Shown here: piece after piece, positions 36,301 through 46,112 of the stretch | Position numbering within the stretch: position 1 is the stretch's first letter | Layout: each line of letters begins with the position of its first letter | NCBI GenBank assembly: GCA_002633005.1 | Contig: NMRA01000022.1 | Location: 555,715 to 619,714 of the forward strand | DNA from: Phoronis australis | Taxonomy: Eukaryota > Phoronida > Phoronidae | Length of the DNA: 64,000 nucleotides | Reading direction: 5' to 3' | The notes under the pieces: model-generated | Seen by the model: the letters and a program-made list of their open reading frames with translations, nothing else | The model's database searches: none | What the model was told of the DNA's origin: nothing | Program-made: the position numbers and the translations under genes

Positions 36301-39300
36301 GTTATATTTCAGGGGGTTCCAGATCCACAAGGGGCCTGCGTTAAATGGGCCAAGATCCGCTCCCATCTTCATCTGTGTTCCCAGCTTCATATGTCTGTTG
36401 TAAGTTGTCCTGTTGGCGAGACGTTTGGCCGTGTTGTATGCCATCTGATTAATAGCCGCGCATATATTGATTAACACATCTGTCTTGTTGAAATCAACGT
36501 TCTGCCGTCCCGCTGCTTCCCATATGGCTTGACGTGAATTCATCTTTACGCGAAGCTCCGATGCTGATGTTGACGCAAAGCCCGTGTCAAGGGAATCCAG
36601 CTCATCGTAAACTGCTTGCGTCACGGTGTTGACTTTCAAGGTGCAGCCTCGTTCTGTTTGGCACTTATTAACTATGGACGGCAAATGAACGTCTGTCATA
36701 CTCCAAACCTCGTGGAACTCATCGTGTATCGTGAGAGAGATTGTGGATAAGTTAGCCATGGTGACCTGTGCTGTGTTCTCGGTCCATGGACAACCTACCT
36801 GACACTCTCCTTTGTCTTTTTGTTTGTCGCATGGTGGCTTGAAGTGATATGAACCTTCCAAATGGAATGCCGCCATCAGGGGCTGCAACCATTTTCCTGT
36901 TTCAGCTACAACATTTGTGAGATCTCGTATAGCTGTTGGATCTTTGTCCACCTGAGCTGACATGAAGGTAGTTACTGCAGTGGAGACAGCCTGGTAAGCA
37001 GCCTCAAAGGATATCTCAGGCTTCAAGTCCCTGGCCTTGACTAGTGCTGGTGGATCTCCCGAGGCAAACTGAAAATGGCTCATCCCATTCACGATCACTA
37101 CAGGGTAGGTGTAGGCTGCAGTGTTGTGAACAGTGGCGGTTGAGATCTGGTGGTAGTAGCTCTCCATGAGTCGTGTGACTCGGCACAATCCATCCAATTC
37201 ACCTCCAATGGTCAGTGTTGGCACTCCTACAGCGGAGTAGTTCTGACTGCGTTGGATGAAGGACCCCATCAAGATCTGCCCAGTTGCTCTTGGCTGTATG
37301 CTTTTGATATAAGTTTGCAACATGGCTCCACCTAGTGAGTGTCCAGAATAAAACAGAGCAGTGGTAGTGTTCATGCCGTTGTCCTGCATGGCGTGGACCA
37401 TCCGCTGAACACCCTGGACTATATCCAGAGGGTTAGCTATGTCCAAGGGTAGCTCGGGACTACCCACCCACAGTGAATAGGGTGACACGTCCTGCAAGGG
37501 AAACATAGTCACTGATAGGTATTGTGAATGGTTCCTCTTAGAAGCGATTGATAGGTTTTGATAGGTTTTATTTTATTTGTGGCCTTTCAACTAGAATGCA
37601 TTGACTGAAGTAGAAGTCAAATGTACTGGGAGTAGTTCCCTATGTGGTTACATTGAAGACAATTTGACTCTGTGCATGGGATCTCAGGTGGGCAAAAACA
37701 TTATGGCCTTGGCCATTATATTTTTGGGGTCTTAGAACCAAAATATTGACCACGGTGAAAGTCAGTAGTAATAATTTTTTTTAATTGCAGGCAGTCTGAT
37801 ATATGTTGTAACAGACGTGCGCAGGCCTCGCTTGTGGGCCATTGCACTGATCACCTGGAAATATTTTTCATGCTTTATTAATATATAGTTTAAACCAAGC
37901 TGAGGAGCTAGAAACCTGGCTCAAGGGTTTAGCAGTGTGACCTGGTGGGACTTGAACCCACGACCTCGAGTAAAGAAAGCGGGCACTTGTCAACCAGGCC
38001 ACACTGCCTCCTCCAATAGTAATAATATTCGGCATTCTATATCTCTAACAGATGTCTTCATGTAGAGGATATTCCAGTAAAAATGCATTTCATTTTCTAA
38101 CTTTTGTCGCCGTCGTCGTCATCATCTTTGTCACCCTCACTGTCACCATCGTCAATATCATTATGGATGATGTTACTGTGGTAACGTCAACTTTCAGAGA
38201 TGCGTTTTAAATTGTTTTGCTATTCTGTTTTTGGGTTATCACGGTACAAAGTTGAGGCTTCTAGATTAGCCTACTTAAACTGTGACCTAAAAAGGTCAGG
38301 ACCTTATCATCAAGTCTATGTAATAATTTGATAGCTTAATATCCACAAACAAAACTATGTTAACTCAATAAAAGTATATAATATTCTGATAAGAGACAGA
38401 CCGTCAATTTTGATTTTTAACTTTTTGCCAATCTGCCATTAATTGGGTCACATGACCAGTTTTTAAATAGAAAAGAAAAATCATACATTATGATCAAAAC
38501 AAGGGTATCAATAACGTGACTACATTTTAGATCGACATGATGAAATCTTAGAAATACTGTTTAACAGTTCTCTAAATTATTTCTTTTATACAACTTTCGA
38601 GTTTTTTCATGAAAATCATAAAAGTCCATTTGTTTGATTAACCCTCATGCAAAAGTGGAACACTTTAAAAGCAGTGGATATTATTGCACAAAGCATAGTA
38701 TCTGAAAATTTCAAATGAATCCAGTCACACGTTAGTGATATAATGTTCTGAAGTTAGTCGTGAGGCCATTTTTCTGTCCTATATAACTGGTTATGTAGCT
38801 AGCATCCTGGAAAAATGTCCAAACTTGACCAACTTTGGAACATCGCATCTCAAAAATGGGTAATCTTATTCTTACTAAACATTCAAATACTATTCTTCAG
38901 GATTTCTAGCTTCAGAAAATAATACTTTTACTGAGTTAAAGTAATAATACTTTTACTGAGTTAAAGTAATAATACTTTTACTGAGTTAAAGTAATAATAC
39001 TTTTACTGAGTTAAAGTAGTAATACTTTTACTGAGTTAAAGTCTATAGTTTTGTAGATATTTAGTTGAATATTCAGGCTTGTCAACGTGGTCCGACATAA
39101 TCTTAATGTGAACAGAGACAGTGAATACTGACCCCATCATTATATGTTTCAGCTGTGATACCAAGAAATTGCGAGACAAAGTATAATTGTTCATTGTGAT
39201 CCCTACCTGTATTTTCCTGAGCAATGGGAGGTAGGCTTGGTTTGGTATCTGAGCACCTTGGATAAAAACCAGACCAGCCTCTTTAATCCCCTTCTTGACT

Positions 39301-42300
39301 GGCTTTAGTAAAATATCAGATTGTCCGTAAGTCAGGGTTACGGAGGCACAAAACACTGCAATCACTTTCATGAACATTTTCTGCCTCAGGGTGCAAAATA
39401 TCCAAATGAGTTTCTGGATGAGAGTCACCTTTCAGATTGGTACAGTAGGTTTGATGACTTAGCAATTGATCTTGTATTGTAAACAGGGTGGCAGGTGGTT
39501 AAAATGATTTTCAATTTGTGGTTACTGGCAGATTTTCATGGACATTATAGTCGATTTTGCTACATACTCGGTGACTGGTGTGTGACTTGTTGTTTTAAAC
39601 AATTGGAGTGGCTAATTTGAGATAGAAAATGGGCAGATGCCTTTGTTTATACCCCCTTCAGTTGCAGTAGACCTACCCCGATTGGTCCAATAACGTGTTG
39701 TAATGTCACAGCAGTGGTAAACATGGGTTGGGTTTCCCTGCGGACCCTAGATCAAGTTCCAGATGTGTCTTATGTACAAGACTAGATAATAACAGTCATC
39801 TGTTGTGTGATACCTCTAATCTCTGTGATATCATGATGTGATTATTTTGTATGTATGGTTTATCTGAACAATGGTCAGATGGGATTGTTTGTTACCAGTT
39901 AATAAATTTGATTGGCCTCTTGTTTTTTTTTTCCATTGATTGACACTAAAAATATTATAGTGCAGTACAACACATAAAAATGCCAGATGAGACTGTAAAA
40001 AGTATAAATATAAATTGAAGTAGACCCAAAAGGACAATGAATGTGCAGATGATATGGACATGTGGTTCAGCCAAAAATAGGATAATTAATGCTGGCCTGT
40101 TCCCGACTCATTTTTTAACCTGCATCTGATTATTAATAGAAAAAAGTGCTCACAACAGTTGTATCGAAGTTTTCCTTTTTTCAAAAGTTGTTCAAGTGTA
40201 ACTGTGGTAGCTTTTCAAACTGATTTGGCTCAGCAAGTTAATAGCTATAACCTCTTCCATGTCCTCAGTTGAATAAGAACAGGTTTCCAGACTAAGGCAA
40301 GTGGTGCAGTTTTGGGTCCGATCAGCCCCCCCCCCCGCCCCCCTGAACCATGGTAAAGATAACCACATCACAAGGCTGCCGAAGCTGGGAATAAAAAGTC
40401 CCAAACCACTTTGGCTCATACCAGGTGATGTTTTTTAGGAAAACTAAAAAATACTGCACCTTATCTGAAAAACAACAGACCAGGACCAAATAACAACCAT
40501 AATATGGTTTTGTGGTCATATTGCCATCATGGTTCTTAATTCTTACTTTCAGGTAGAAGATATTTCTCTTTGTTATAATTACGCTATATTTAACTCTAAA
40601 TCAGACTGTTCCAAAAGTCATAGTTTTTAGGTGAATGACCACATGTTCTTTTTTCAGTGCAGGTTTGTGTGTGACGTGCTTTGGGACATTATGGCTAATC
40701 AGACATACACAGTTTCAGCAAAGGTTAACAACAAGTCGTTAGTATTTCTCATCTCCTTTATTCCTCGGGTTTATGTTGGCTGTTGTCACAAATTTTTCAT
40801 ATTAAAGCACTTGTTTCAGAGCCAATGTGAAAGTAAAGTCCATGCCTAAGAAGCTTGCGGCGACCCCTGGTGGACTGGTTGTAGTTGCTTGTGTGAACGA
40901 TGTGAGTATTGGATGGAAAAATACAACTTCATTTTGTTCCATTTCTCAACATGATAGCTATCACGAGAACGTTAAGATTTTGATTACTTCCTGGTTAGCA
41001 TCGGACATTGCAGCTGCCTGGAACACATCTGCTACTGTAGTTGAACATTTGCTATAATGTTGTACTTCCTGCTACTGAAAATTTGGGAAAAATGGTGATT
41101 TTAACCATTATTTTTTTGTTTCAAATTGAAGAATTTTTACTGCACATAATTTATTGTTTGCAGTTTGTGAATTTCAATTCAAGGTTTGTCTTTTTTGGTC
41201 TGTGGATATGAAAGGGTTTATAATGAATGAAATATCGCATCGAACATTATGTAATCTGTACCTGAATAGTACCTGGTAATTTTCATTTGGACCACAACAT
41301 CATTTCAAGTAAGCTTGTACTCTGATGGTTGCTATTCAGAGTTCAGGAATTACTTTTTTCACTTATTTGCCCCCTTTTTCATGACTTTCCTAAGCACCCT
41401 GAGCACACTTATTAGGGAGAATACGGTATCAGCATCTTTGTGTTATTTTGCAGATTGCCGTCATAAGAGACAAGAAACTGATCTGCACTGTGCCCGCCCC
41501 CTATGGGCCACTGTGTGTGGCTATTCACCCCGGGAATCACGAAATCGCTGTTGGAGGCGATGTAAGTAACCATGAGGATATCTAGCCAGTTGTTAGTAAC
41601 CATGGTAATTTCTAGCCAGTTTTTAGTAACCATGGCGATTTCTAGCCAGTTAATACAACATTGTTATATACTTTAACTTCTGAATGAGTAGGCGTAGGTA
41701 CCATTCATCGTGAAAAGACCGGGAAAATAACTAGAATGGATTTTTGGGCGTAGAAAACTTGTTAAATGAAGGTGAAAACACATGAAGATTTTCATTTTGT
41801 GAATCTTAGTTTTATCTTGTAAAACGCATGGACTAATGAAATCACAAAATGAGGGGTAGAAATATTAGTAAGGTGTCTTGAATAGTTTTGTGGCATTTGT
41901 GAGTCATTACATTGGATAGGGTGTACCATACTGTCTCAGCGCATAAAGCTTGTTGAGGAATATGTCATCTGTACCTGTTACCTGACTAGATTAAGAACAT
42001 TGTATTCTTCTGCCAGAAGCCACTTGTGGGATAAGGCTTAGACTTGATTATCAGAATACAAGCCTTTAAACTGGCAGAGCAGTGTTCCACTATCACCACC
42101 CAGTGAATTTCAAGCTTCTCATTGAATTCCAGGCTTGAATATTCAAGGTTGTAATATAACAATTATCTGCCAAAACCCTTTTTCAAGCTGTGTTTACTTA
42201 CACATGCTGACTGACAGCTGTATGACTAAAGCACCTTTCATAGTAACATCAACGAGTCAAATGTCACATTGATCAAGTAATTATTATTAGGATTGTCACA

Positions 42301-45300
42301 TTGATACTTGGAACTGGTATTGATTATGGAATGCATTTTACCTTTATTGGTCATGAGAATTAACAAAATTGAGTTCTCCAAAAAACTATTCTGTTTACGG
42401 AAGCGTTTCGCATGTGGAACCATTCTGCAACGTCACATTGATTAATTATTGAGAGTGGGCACATTATACTCTCAAGTGCTTTTGAGAATGGAATGTTTAT
42501 TGGGTCGGGAGAAAATTAAAAATTTTAGTCCTGTGCTAAACTTTTCTGTTTGTGGAACCCTTCTGTAACTGTCACATTGATTTTTAAAAATGAATTATTA
42601 TTTTGATTATTATTCCTCAAAATATACATAATACTTCGCACGTCACAGTATTCCACAAAACTTGCGCAGTATCCGGCAATGTGCGCAATATTCCGCAAAA
42701 TCTGCGGAATATTCCGCATGGCAAAAATTGAACTTCTAATTAAGAAAATACTAATTGAAGAAATAAAGATGTTACATTGTAAACATGTTTAGGATACGGT
42801 ATACATTTGTTTCATATCATTTTTTATGGCCATTGGTGAATATAAAAAAGTGTGGAACCGTTCCGCACACTTTGAGACTAAATAAGATAGTCTCATTTGA
42901 GAAAAAATCGCCTTCTTTGCAGTTTATGTCGACGCTCCGCTCAGACCGGAGTTAAGTCAGTACGAAAAGGCCTTAAGAGCAGAATTCACAGGGAACTAGT
43001 TTCACTGACCTTGCATGTAAATTTCAAAAAGCTGTTGTGTGTGAACGTCACCCATAGATGAATAGATGAAGAGCTACTCTCAGCGATAAAAAACTGCTCC
43101 CTTTTAGAAGAGTGTGCCTGTCGCACTGACCCGTGTTTGTATTCTAGACTGACCAGAGTGTACATATCTACTCACTGTCCAATGACACTCTATCTGAGAC
43201 CAAGTGCATGAAGCACTCTGGGCAGATCTACGACTTGCGCTACTCACCAGATGGGGCTAGACTAGCCGCCGTTGACGGTGCTCGCAGACTGACAGTGTAC
43301 CTAACAGCGGAGGAATACAAGGTGAGGCACTGTTACACGGCTTTTCAGTGAGCAGTGAGAACTATTGCTTTTGGTTTTCTTTGTAAACGTGCAAATTCCT
43401 GGTTATCTTAGAGATGCGTTTCAGCTTCATTTTTTGATCCCTGTCTCTTACTGTCGAATGTTTTCAGAGAAACATTGTGCTAGATTACTTGTTTATCAAT
43501 TTACACAATCATGGATGTTAGTGAAATTCTACACGGGCTGCTAGTTATTGGGGTGAATGAATTCGGTTTTCTTGATGTTACCAAATGGACAGCTTCCAAG
43601 TGTCTGGAAAGCTTCTGCACTTCGTGTCAGTCGACCTCAGCTTGAATACACAAACTAATATGCATTTCTGACAAAACTGCTGGAAGACCTCAAACAGGTA
43701 TATCATTATGCAATAGATCTCTGAAAGTGGTCAATATCTGAAACTGATCTATCTCTGAAACTGTAGTCACCATGAACTGTGCATGTAACGATAGTGAATT
43801 GTTACAGTCAGTCCAACGATGAATTTCCTGCATTTTGTTTCTGCATTCACAATTATCAACTTAGTCTATGTTTAGTATTGAGCCACTCGTGTGTTGCTCA
43901 GTCAAAGTGAAACCTGAGACAAGATACAAGAAACTTGTTGGGTTGACTGTCCATGTCACTTCACTGTTATTGTATGCGTGGTTAATAAAGACCATGGACA
44001 CAATAATTTAAGTCAAAGTATTTCTCTAAAATAGGGGAGATTTGTATAAGTACTAAAACAACTCTAGATACATTGGCTTTCTCCCCTAGAGGATATTTTA
44101 TCAGCATACAGCCTGTTTATTATGCTTATTTCCAAACTAGTTTGTGGATGTAAAAGATATCTTCTAAAACCTCATGAAGATGTGCTAAACGGTGATTCAT
44201 TTCCCTTGTTCTAATGTAATTTGTGAACTGTTGTATAGTTGTGTATGTGGATGGCTACTATGTGGACACTTGTGGTGTTTCAGAAAGAGGATGATGTCGT
44301 GAAGCACAACGCCCGTGTCATGTGCGTGGCTTGGTCACCAGACTCGCAGTACATTTCTTCAGGGGGTCTGGACGCACATGTCTTTGTCTACAAGGTTGGG
44401 CAACTGAGAAAGGTGATCCAAATTCTGAGTAAGTGTGGCTCATTGGTACTAAGCAAGGCTCATTCATACTAAGTGGGACTCATTCATACTAAGTGGGACT
44501 CAATTATACTAAGCGAGGCTCATTTATGCTAAGAGGGGCTCATTCGTACTAAGCGATTATCATTCATACTAAGCGAGGATCATTCATACTAAGCGAGGGT
44601 CATTCGTACTGAGAGGAGCTCATTCAGAGTAAGTGCTGGCGATCACTCAGTGATGCTTAAGTAGAACTCAATCAGGCAAAGTAAGGTTCTTTCAGGCTAA
44701 GTGGGGCTCATTCAGGCTACGTAGACCACACTGAAAGTGATGCTTGTTCAGAATAAGTGGGATATATCCAGATTACATGGGGTTATTCAGGTTTGGTGGA
44801 ATTCATGCAGTGTGAGTGGTACAGAGTGAATGCCTGTCTGCACACTCCAGTTATTGTAGATGCCTTCAAATGAAATGGTATACACGAATCGAATTAAGGA
44901 TACCGTGATCTGATTGTCATAAGCGACTTCTCCGTTCCGAGTATAACAAAAACCAGACGTGCATTATTTCAACCGATAAACTGTACCCAACTTTTAGCTC
45001 AAAGTCGTGTCTTATCAGCTGTCTGCACACTCCCAATAAACACATATTACAGTTGTTTATAAAGCCGTAACTCATATGACTAGTTAGAGTGTGTAGGGCT
45101 TAATCACTTATTACAGTTGTTTATAAAGCAGTTGCTCATAATTATATGACTAGTTGGAGTGTGCAGATTGTGAGGCTCATTCAATGTAACTTGTGGTCAG
45201 TATCTGCTAAGTCATATATTACAACTGTCAATGTGAACAAAAATTTAACACGCTTCATCTTTTCTGATTTAGTATGTCATTGGTCACACATTTGTCTGGA

Positions 45301-45506
45301 ATATTTGTGCATTTGACTGTGAGATTGTTTCACCACCTTGAACAATATGCAGGTTATTGAACGTAACGACTCATATTTATGGTATTCCAGACGCGCACAC
45401 ACAAAACCAGGTGAATGCCTTGGATTGGGTGGATCATAACACAGTGGTGTCTGTTGCCCAGGACTCCAACATCAAGTTCTGGACCATCAAGCAGTTACCG
45501 AACTGA
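18360..45506 (+). CDS. WDR1: WD repeat-containing protein 1 / actin-interacting protein 1, complete
   Basis: Sixteen exons join in phase: 18360-18393, 20944-21065, 21204-21294, 22545-22692, 23760-23940, 24870-24947, 25797-25874, 26203-26294, 27664-27805, 29128-29209, 29687-29834, 40820-40901, 41454-41561, 43148-43321, 44284-44428 and 45391-45506 (TGA 45504-45506). The product is 606 aa, equal to vertebrate WDR1. It speeds ADF/cofilin-driven actin filament disassembly in the cytoplasm. The N-terminus reads IIGGDPKG-like (VIGGDPKGKNYLYTN), and WD repeats end in KIRIWD, KVWDV, INYWSL, VIMNWDV, HVFVY and IKFWTI, consistent with the two-propeller fold. YSPSGFYIASG, DIAWSADNQRI and VAWSPDSQYISSGG are family landmarks. 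Introns are GT-AG except intron 10 (29210-29686), which is AT-AC. Intron 11 (about 11 kb) hosts two antisense hydrolase genes. A poly(A) signal lies at 46113. Confidence 0.96.
18897..18944. repeat. short imperfect inverted repeat in WDR1 intron 1
   Basis: Arms TTGGTGCAAAGCTGTATA and TATACAGCTTTGTGCCAA are separated by 12 nt. They pair except at two positions. No exon or gene is linked to it. Confidence 0.6.
19928..20009 (+). repeat. 41-bp tandem duplication
   Basis: Two almost identical copies of a unit beginning TGCTATGAGAACAAATTAAA, in WDR1 intron 1. One base differs (aatattcct versus agtattcct). Confidence 0.85.
20137..20302 (+). repeat. 53-bp minisatellite, three units
   Basis: Units beginning CTTGTGGCTGTCCTCCATTC and ending TTCCTAGCACTTT are repeated three times with almost no divergence. 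It lies in WDR1 intron 1 and is likely to vary in length between alleles. Confidence 0.9.
20415..20490 (+). mobile_element. tRNA-derived SINE head
   Basis: TAGCTCCATTGGTAGAGTG fits a tRNA A box (internal RNA polymerase III promoter). AGTTGCAATCC, 36 nt further on, is a degenerate B box (8 of 11 positions). No complete tRNA cloverleaf can be folded, so a SINE remnant is more likely than a tRNA gene. Confidence 0.5.
20594..20812. mobile_element. TA-flanked MITE, diverged copy
   Basis: The left end TAGACTCTCACTAATTTAGG and the right end AACTGGTGAGATTTTTCA match the inverted ends of the family seen intact at 28831-29060, 57107-57308 and 57908-58126. Length is about 219 bp and the right-hand TA is lost. 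Confidence 0.55.
22130..22440 (+). repeat. degenerate tandem repeat of about 40-60 bp units
   Basis: Repeats of the type 'gatgatgacagacaataacaggcactcc..tactgt' occur at least five times with indels in WDR1 intron 3. There is no coding potential. Confidence 0.65.
23524..23625 (+). repeat. 10-bp minisatellite (CCCTATCCAG)n
   Basis: About ten head-to-tail units of GCCCTATCYA lie in WDR1 intron 4, about 135 bp before exon 5. The inner units are identical (CCAG form) and the outer ones carry CTAG, the usual pattern of recent array growth. Confidence 0.95.
24080..24720 (-). repeat. R1 repeat remnant in WDR1 intron 5
   Basis: Reverse-orientation R1-like text: 'gtatctcctaaac..tgtgcaggaactttgggaaatttggcaagtatg' and 'cttcagagttttttgacagattttcatgaaatgtgatgaataggtgtctg'. 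The CCACTAGG boxes are decayed here. Confidence 0.55.
25213..25780 (+). repeat. diverged tandem repeat in WDR1 intron 6
   Basis: Related blocks of about 125-170 bp share 'agaaattcc.t.tc.atcaatttttgg..gaaa' and 'ggaatg..c.agcaccagtt'. They are R1-like in style (cacccgttgttggccactttaa) but too diverged to assign firmly. Confidence 0.4.
26874..26926. repeat. perfect 24-bp inverted repeat, 5-nt loop
   Basis: The left arm TATAAGAATCAATAAATC... (26874-26897) and the right arm (26903-26926) are exact reverse complements around CACTA. It lies in WDR1 intron 8 and is transcribed with the gene, so it would form a strong hairpin in the pre-mRNA. Confidence 0.9.
28831..29060. mobile_element. TA-flanked MITE, 230 bp
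   Basis: The left end TAAAATCTCACCAATTTAAG and the right end AATTGGTGAAATTTTA form terminal inverted repeats bounded by TA, as in Tc1/mariner-type elements. It ends about 70 bp before WDR1 exon 10. There is no internal frame, so it is non-autonomous. Confidence 0.75.
29210..29686 (+). other. WDR1: U12-type AT-AC intron 10 of WDR1
   Basis: The intron begins exactly with ATATCCTT, the U12 5' splice-site consensus. It contains TCCTTAAC at 29669-29676, the U12 branch-site consensus, and ends in AC at 29685-29686, about 11 nt after the branch A. Splicing it out joins exon 10 (82 nt, one leftover base) to exon 11 and gives GCMDSVIMNWDVTTG. This aligns without a gap to the family's ..HDGHINYWD.. 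stretch. No GT-AG pair here keeps the frame: the nearby AG at 29666-29667 would need a phase-0 donor, which does not exist. Confidence 0.88.
29870..30990 (-). repeat. R1 repeat copy in WDR1 intron 11, with a 35-bp tandem expansion
   Basis: Reverse-orientation R1: 'gtatctccttaatttcgtgcagg', 'gccccctaatggcaatttcatttatttacgttttcctctgtatcttcggagttccttgatggattttcttgaaatttggcaaatagg', 'cgagtcttgttttggcttctgcctctcagctgaaccgctctta' and 'cgccccctagtgg'. One short segment (CATTTTTGAATATTCATTTT, then GCTCTACTTAGTGGC) is amplified to four 35-bp units at about 30108-30248. Confidence 0.7.
31190..31400 (+). mobile_element. tRNA-derived SINE with conserved tail motif
   Basis: GAGTTCAATCCC is a good B box at about 31239-31250. 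It follows a degenerate A-box region. Downstream comes GTGTCCTTGAGCAAGCCACT, which resembles a core motif shared by several animal SINE superfamilies (CCTTGGGCAAG.CACTTAA). It lies in WDR1 intron 11. Confidence 0.6.
31976..34597 (-). CDS. secreted alpha/beta hydrolase, copy A (two exons)
   Basis: Exon 1 (34597-34427, 57 aa) and exon 2 (33334-31976) join in phase 0 through a GT-AG intron to give 509 aa. The ATG at 34597 starts an MGLVVLLISVMFSAECIAES signal peptide. ILKPTKTGAKEIGLVFLQGA is the first strand region. The nucleophile elbow GHSLGGAM puts Ser at residue 108. TIGGDKDGL puts a probable acid at Asp156, and NGMNHFQFASG puts the base at His194. The C-terminal third is Cys- and Trp-bearing (CQVGCPWTEQ, GFHYCKLLSPARAMEWIYID) and is shared with copy B. 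I infer an extracellular esterase- or lipase-like enzyme; the substrate is unknown. The gene lies antisense inside WDR1 intron 11 and is a tandem duplicate of the gene at 36124-39377. Confidence 0.85.
33900..34370 (+). repeat. R2 dispersed repeat in the copy A intron
   Basis: Most of the 1.1-kb intron of hydrolase copy A is R2. It runs 'gaaactttccaataccatgctttatgcgctgtcctctgtaaagttgcttggaattgtttttaaaatg' through 'ggctttctagtttcagga...acttttactgagttaaa'. The same text occurs at 35.2-35.7, 38.4-39.05, 60.15-60.6 and 63.75-64 kb. Confidence 0.75.
35180..35690 (+). repeat. R2 dispersed repeat, most complete copy
   Basis: About 500 bp, from GTCGAAAAATTTTCAAATTC through 'atatctcagaaatgtctgattgg', 'tgtttggaattgttt', 'cacggtcacgtgatt' and 'cctttctactttcacc' to 'gctgaatacaatgacaagtct'. 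There are no long terminal repeats and no convincing reading frame. It lies between hydrolase copies A and B. Confidence 0.75.
35757..35873 (+). pseudogene. LINE reverse-transcriptase C-terminal fragment
   Basis: The frame 35757-35873 reads TGKRSFIYAAAIIWNSFSPE, then a short tail ending KKWL and a stop. This is the characteristic C-terminus of many non-LTR retrotransposon ORFs (GKRSF..R.A..WN.LP..I..S.S...FK..LK.WL). A matching upstream stretch (YSTRSSVAGN, about 35701-35730) is in another frame, so the fragment is frameshifted. It is a dead relic only. One ambiguous base (N) lies just downstream at about 35894. Confidence 0.65.
36124..39377 (-). CDS. secreted alpha/beta hydrolase, copy B (two exons)
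   Basis: Exon 1 (39377-39207, 57 aa) and exon 2 (37491-36124) join in phase 0 to give 512 aa. An upstream in-frame ATG exists at 39428. The ATG at 39377 is preferred because it gives an MFMKVIAVFCASVTLTYGQS signal peptide and exactly the exon length of copy A. GHSLGGAM places the nucleophile Ser at residue 109. TIGGELDGL places Asp157, and NGMSHFQFASG places His196. The long C-terminal region (CQVGCPWTEN, RQAIWEAAGRQNVDFNKTD, GFHYCKLLSPARAMEWIYID) is strongly conserved with copy A, with the same intron position and phase. It is likely a secreted hydrolase of unknown substrate. The whole gene lies antisense in WDR1 intron 11, about 1.5 kb from copy A. Confidence 0.85.
37932..38007 (-). mobile_element. 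tRNA-like SINE head with a 13-bp closing stem
   Basis: On the minus strand the ends GCAGTGTGGCCTG and CAGGTCACACTGC pair over 13 bp (one G-U). Inside is a perfect T-arm with B box, GTGGGTTCAAGTCCCAC. The A-box region is TGGCCTGGTTGACAAG. The distance between acceptor and T arm is too short for a normal D-arm plus anticodon arm, so a functional tRNA is unlikely. It sits in the intron of hydrolase copy B. On the minus strand a non-tRNA tail follows (GAGCCAGGTTTCTAGCTCCT). Confidence 0.6.
38390..38770 (-). repeat. R2 dispersed repeat, reverse orientation
   Basis: Reverse complement of the R2 text: 'gggtcacatgacc', 'ttttttcatgaaaatcataaaagt', 'agcatagtatctgaaaatttcaaatgaatccagt'. It lies in the hydrolase copy B intron. 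Confidence 0.65.
38921..39045 (+). repeat. 25-bp minisatellite grown from an R2 segment
   Basis: Five units of AATACTTTTACTGAGTTAAA plus GTAAT. The same phrase occurs singly in other R2 copies, so the array arose inside an R2 fragment (about 38815-39060). Confidence 0.85.
41562..41651 (+). repeat. 30-bp tandem repeat starting at the WDR1 exon 13 donor
   Basis: Three exact-length 30-bp units. The first starts with the splice donor itself (GTAAGTAACCATGAGG). The second and third begin GTTAGTAACCATGG and TTTAGTAACCATGG, so their donor copies are damaged. Confidence 0.9.
44439..44638 (+). repeat. 20-bp minisatellite next to the WDR1 exon 15 donor
   Basis: About ten units of the type CTCATTCATACTAAGTGGGA. 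The donor region (GAGTAAGTGTGGCTCATT) resembles one diverged unit. The last unit recreates a donor-like GAGTAAGTG at 44627-44635. Confidence 0.85.
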
Positions 45507-46112
45507 GACAGCTTCACTCGCCAGTCAAACAACTCTGTAGGCTTATATTTTACTTGTTGCTTTAACTGGTGGTCCACGCGTTGTACACTATGCATATTTA
45601 TATTCCGAGTCGATCGTATTTTGAGCATCGCGAGAGCTATTGTGTAATTGACTGAAAGTGAAAATTACGTTAGATAGTGGTTTTCTTAATAACAACTTTT
45701 AAAATACTAATTGTGCTTGAAGTGTTCAAAAGTGCTGAGGCTAATGTGTCGTAACTATGGGATGCACAAAGAGTTGTTCACAACATCAAATGAATGCAAC
45801 TGAAACATCAACTATGCCATGACAGTTTTACATTGTGGATTTAGCTACCAAAAATTGTGATAACCAAGTCTGTAAAATAGCGCAGCTGAAAAACTACAAA
45901 CACTTGCAAAATCTGGAATACGTCAATATTACTCGATATTTTCCCTTGTACGCAGTTTGCCTTTGTAAAGTCTGCTAAATTTGTCATTATTAATGTTTAT
46001 TTAGAGGTTGTGGTACGTATTTTGTGCCTGTTAGTGAAGGTGGTGCTGTACTTGTTTGGGAATTATACGATGGCTGTTGCTTAGTAACCATTTGTACTAG
46101 AGTTCTATATTC

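Noticed and set aside
40322-40342. C-rich run (CCCCCCCCCCCGCCCCCC)
   Set aside because: A simple homopolymer-type tract in WDR1 intron 11. Some G4 potential on the other strand but no further support for a function.
42640-42720. GCGGAATATTCCGC-type short palindromes in WDR1 intron 13
   Set aside because: Arms are only about 8 bp with no element ends or flanking duplication; left as background.
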